6,218 nt of DNA, from the NCBI GenBank assembly GCA_002694065.1, contig NZKZ01000196.1, forward strand, positions 1 through 6,218. The letters run 5' to 3'. The stretch comes from Acidiferrobacter sp. GTDB lineage: Bacteria; Pseudomonadota; Gammaproteobacteria; Arenicellales; UBA868. The position numbers were made by a program, and so were the translations under genes. Under the pieces are notes generated by a model that saw nothing but the letters and a program-made list of their open reading frames with translations, had not been told where the DNA came from and did not search any database. This document shows, piece by piece, positions 5,458-6,218 of this stretch (position 1 is its first letter; each line of letters starts with the position of its first letter).

Positions 5458-6218
5458 ATGACGACTTCCTCTCTCACTTTGGATGAAATCTACGCGCTCG
5501 CTCATGAAGCCCTGCTGGGTGCCGGCGCCAACGCAGAGCACGCCGACGCGGTGGCGGATGTGGTCACCCGCGCGGAACGCGACGGCTCACACTCTCACGG
5601 GCTTTTTCGCATCCCCGGATACGTCGCCTCGCTTCGCAGCGGCAAAGTAAAAGGCGATGCGGATCCGACACTGTCGAAGCGATCGCCCGTAGTGCTGCAC
5701 TGCGACGGGGATCTGGGATACGCGCCCTTGGCACACCGGCGCTCCCTGACAGCACTCGCCGAAGCGGCTAAAGAAAACGGGCTAGCGACTCTGTCTCTGA
5801 CCCGAACCCATCATTTCGCGGCCTTGTGGCCCGAAACCGAAACGCTGGGGCAGCATGGGCTCGTCGCCATGGCCTGCGTTTCCTACATGCCGAGTGTGGC
5901 CCCTTACGGCGCCTCACAGGCGTTATATGGCACAAACCCATTTTCCTTTGCCTGGCCGCGGCCGACTTCCACGCCTGTGGTCTTCGATATGGCCACCGCT
6001 GCGATGGCCATGGGAGATGTGCAGATTGCGGCCCGTGATGGTTATGAGGTACCTCCCGGCACCGGACTCAACGCCGACGGCGCCCCCACGACCGATCCCA
6101 AAGAAATTATCAAGGGTGTTCTGCTGCCTTTTGGCGGCTACAAAGGCTCCCACATCTCGATGATGATTGAACTACTGGCGGGTCCCCTGGTTGGAGAGAC
6201 TGCGAGTTATGCCTCCAA
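5458..6218 (+). CDS. dpkA: DpkA-like delta1-piperideine-2-carboxylate/delta1-pyrroline-2-carboxylate reductase, Ldh_2 family (3' end outside window)
   Basis: The frame opens at ATG 5458 and stays open to the window end (253 codons plus 2 nt); the family is usually about 330-345 residues, so roughly 85 are missing. It belongs to the malate/L-lactate/ureidoglycolate dehydrogenase (Ldh_2) fold. Motifs: RDGSHSHGLFRIPGYV (41-56, with conserved H47), THHFAALWPE (117-126), YGTNPFSFAWP (157-167), VVFDMATAAMAMGDVQIAAR (174-193), and LPFGGYKGS (223-231). The HHFAALWP and VFDMATxAM...GDVQIAAR segments, and the TTDPKxI stretch at 211-217, resemble my recollection of Pseudomonas DpkA more than malate or lactate dehydrogenases. 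DpkA reduces cyclic imines (Pip2C, Pyr2C) with NADPH to L-pipecolate or L-proline, in D-lysine and trans-3-hydroxyproline catabolism. A weak GAAG lies 7 nt before the ATG. No catabolic neighbours are visible, so the substrate remains inferred. Family confidence is high, the specific activity moderate. Confidence 0.85.
   Translation, partial: MTTSSLTLDEIYALAHEALLGAGANAEHADAVADVVTRAERDGSHSHGLFRIPGYVASLRSGKVKGDADPTLSKRSPVVLHCDGDLGYAPLAHRRSLTALAEAAKENGLATLSLTRTHHFAALWPETETLGQHGLVAMACVSYMPSVAPYGASQALYGTNPFSFAWPRPTSTPVVFDMATAAMAMGDVQIAARDGYEVPPGTGLNADGAPTTDPKEIIKGVLLPFGGYKGSHISMMIELLAGPLVGETASYAS

Noticed and set aside
5252..5461. A 69-codon + strand frame crossing the tdk start and the intergenic region
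   Set aside because: Most of it is antisense to tdk, it has no recognisable features, and it ends inside the start of the dpkA-like gene.
5855..6163. A 102-codon + strand frame and several other frames inside the dpkA-like gene
   Set aside because: They overlap a frame with clear Ldh_2 family motifs that is open to the window end; the alternatives are Pro/Arg-rich shadows.

Overview
The window (6218 bases, GC-rich, coding almost end to end) looks like a proteobacterial chromosome, most likely a gammaproteobacterium. The type II thymidine kinase has the E. coli-style CHCG zinc site at the same residue numbers, the last gene resembles Pseudomonas DpkA, and the antiporter genes are of a kind I associate with marine, halophilic or alkaliphilic proteobacteria. 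The lineage is an inference; there is no rRNA or other marker here.

Region 1 (1-4018, + strand) is the 3' part of a multi-subunit Mrp/Mnh-type cation/proton antiporter operon. It encodes three different members of the NuoL/M/N-MrpA/D membrane family: the C-terminal 209 residues of one (1-630), a complete 483-residue one (627-2078), and a complete 562-residue one with a C-terminal extension (2330-4018). Between the second and third lies an 83-residue protein with two predicted membrane helices and no assigned function (2086-2337). The genes overlap or nearly abut (a GTGA overlap, a 7-nt gap, an 8-nt overlap), so they are probably co-transcribed and translationally coupled. Other Mrp subunits (A/B/C/E/F/G types) are not in the window and would be expected upstream of position 1.

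Region 2 (4039-4752, + strand) is an FMN-dependent nitroreductase-family gene 20 nt after the antiporter operon, probably its read-through tail. It meets the thymidine kinase gene tdk (4764-5351, - strand) end to end with only 11 nt between stop codons. A 9-bp perfect hairpin suited to terminate the + strand transcript sits inside the last codons of tdk.

Region 3 (5352-5457) is a 106-nt divergent intergenic region with a possible -10 box for each direction. It leads into a DpkA-like NADPH-dependent imine reductase of the malate/L-lactate dehydrogenase (Ldh_2) family, which starts at 5458 and runs off the right edge.

The antiporter genes act together as one membrane complex exchanging cytoplasmic Na+ (or K+) for external H+. 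The nitroreductase, tdk and dpkA-like genes are unrelated housekeeping or accessory functions. I see no tRNA or rRNA genes, insertion sequences, CRISPR arrays, phage genes or attachment sites. The least explained element is the 83-residue membrane protein embedded in the antiporter operon.
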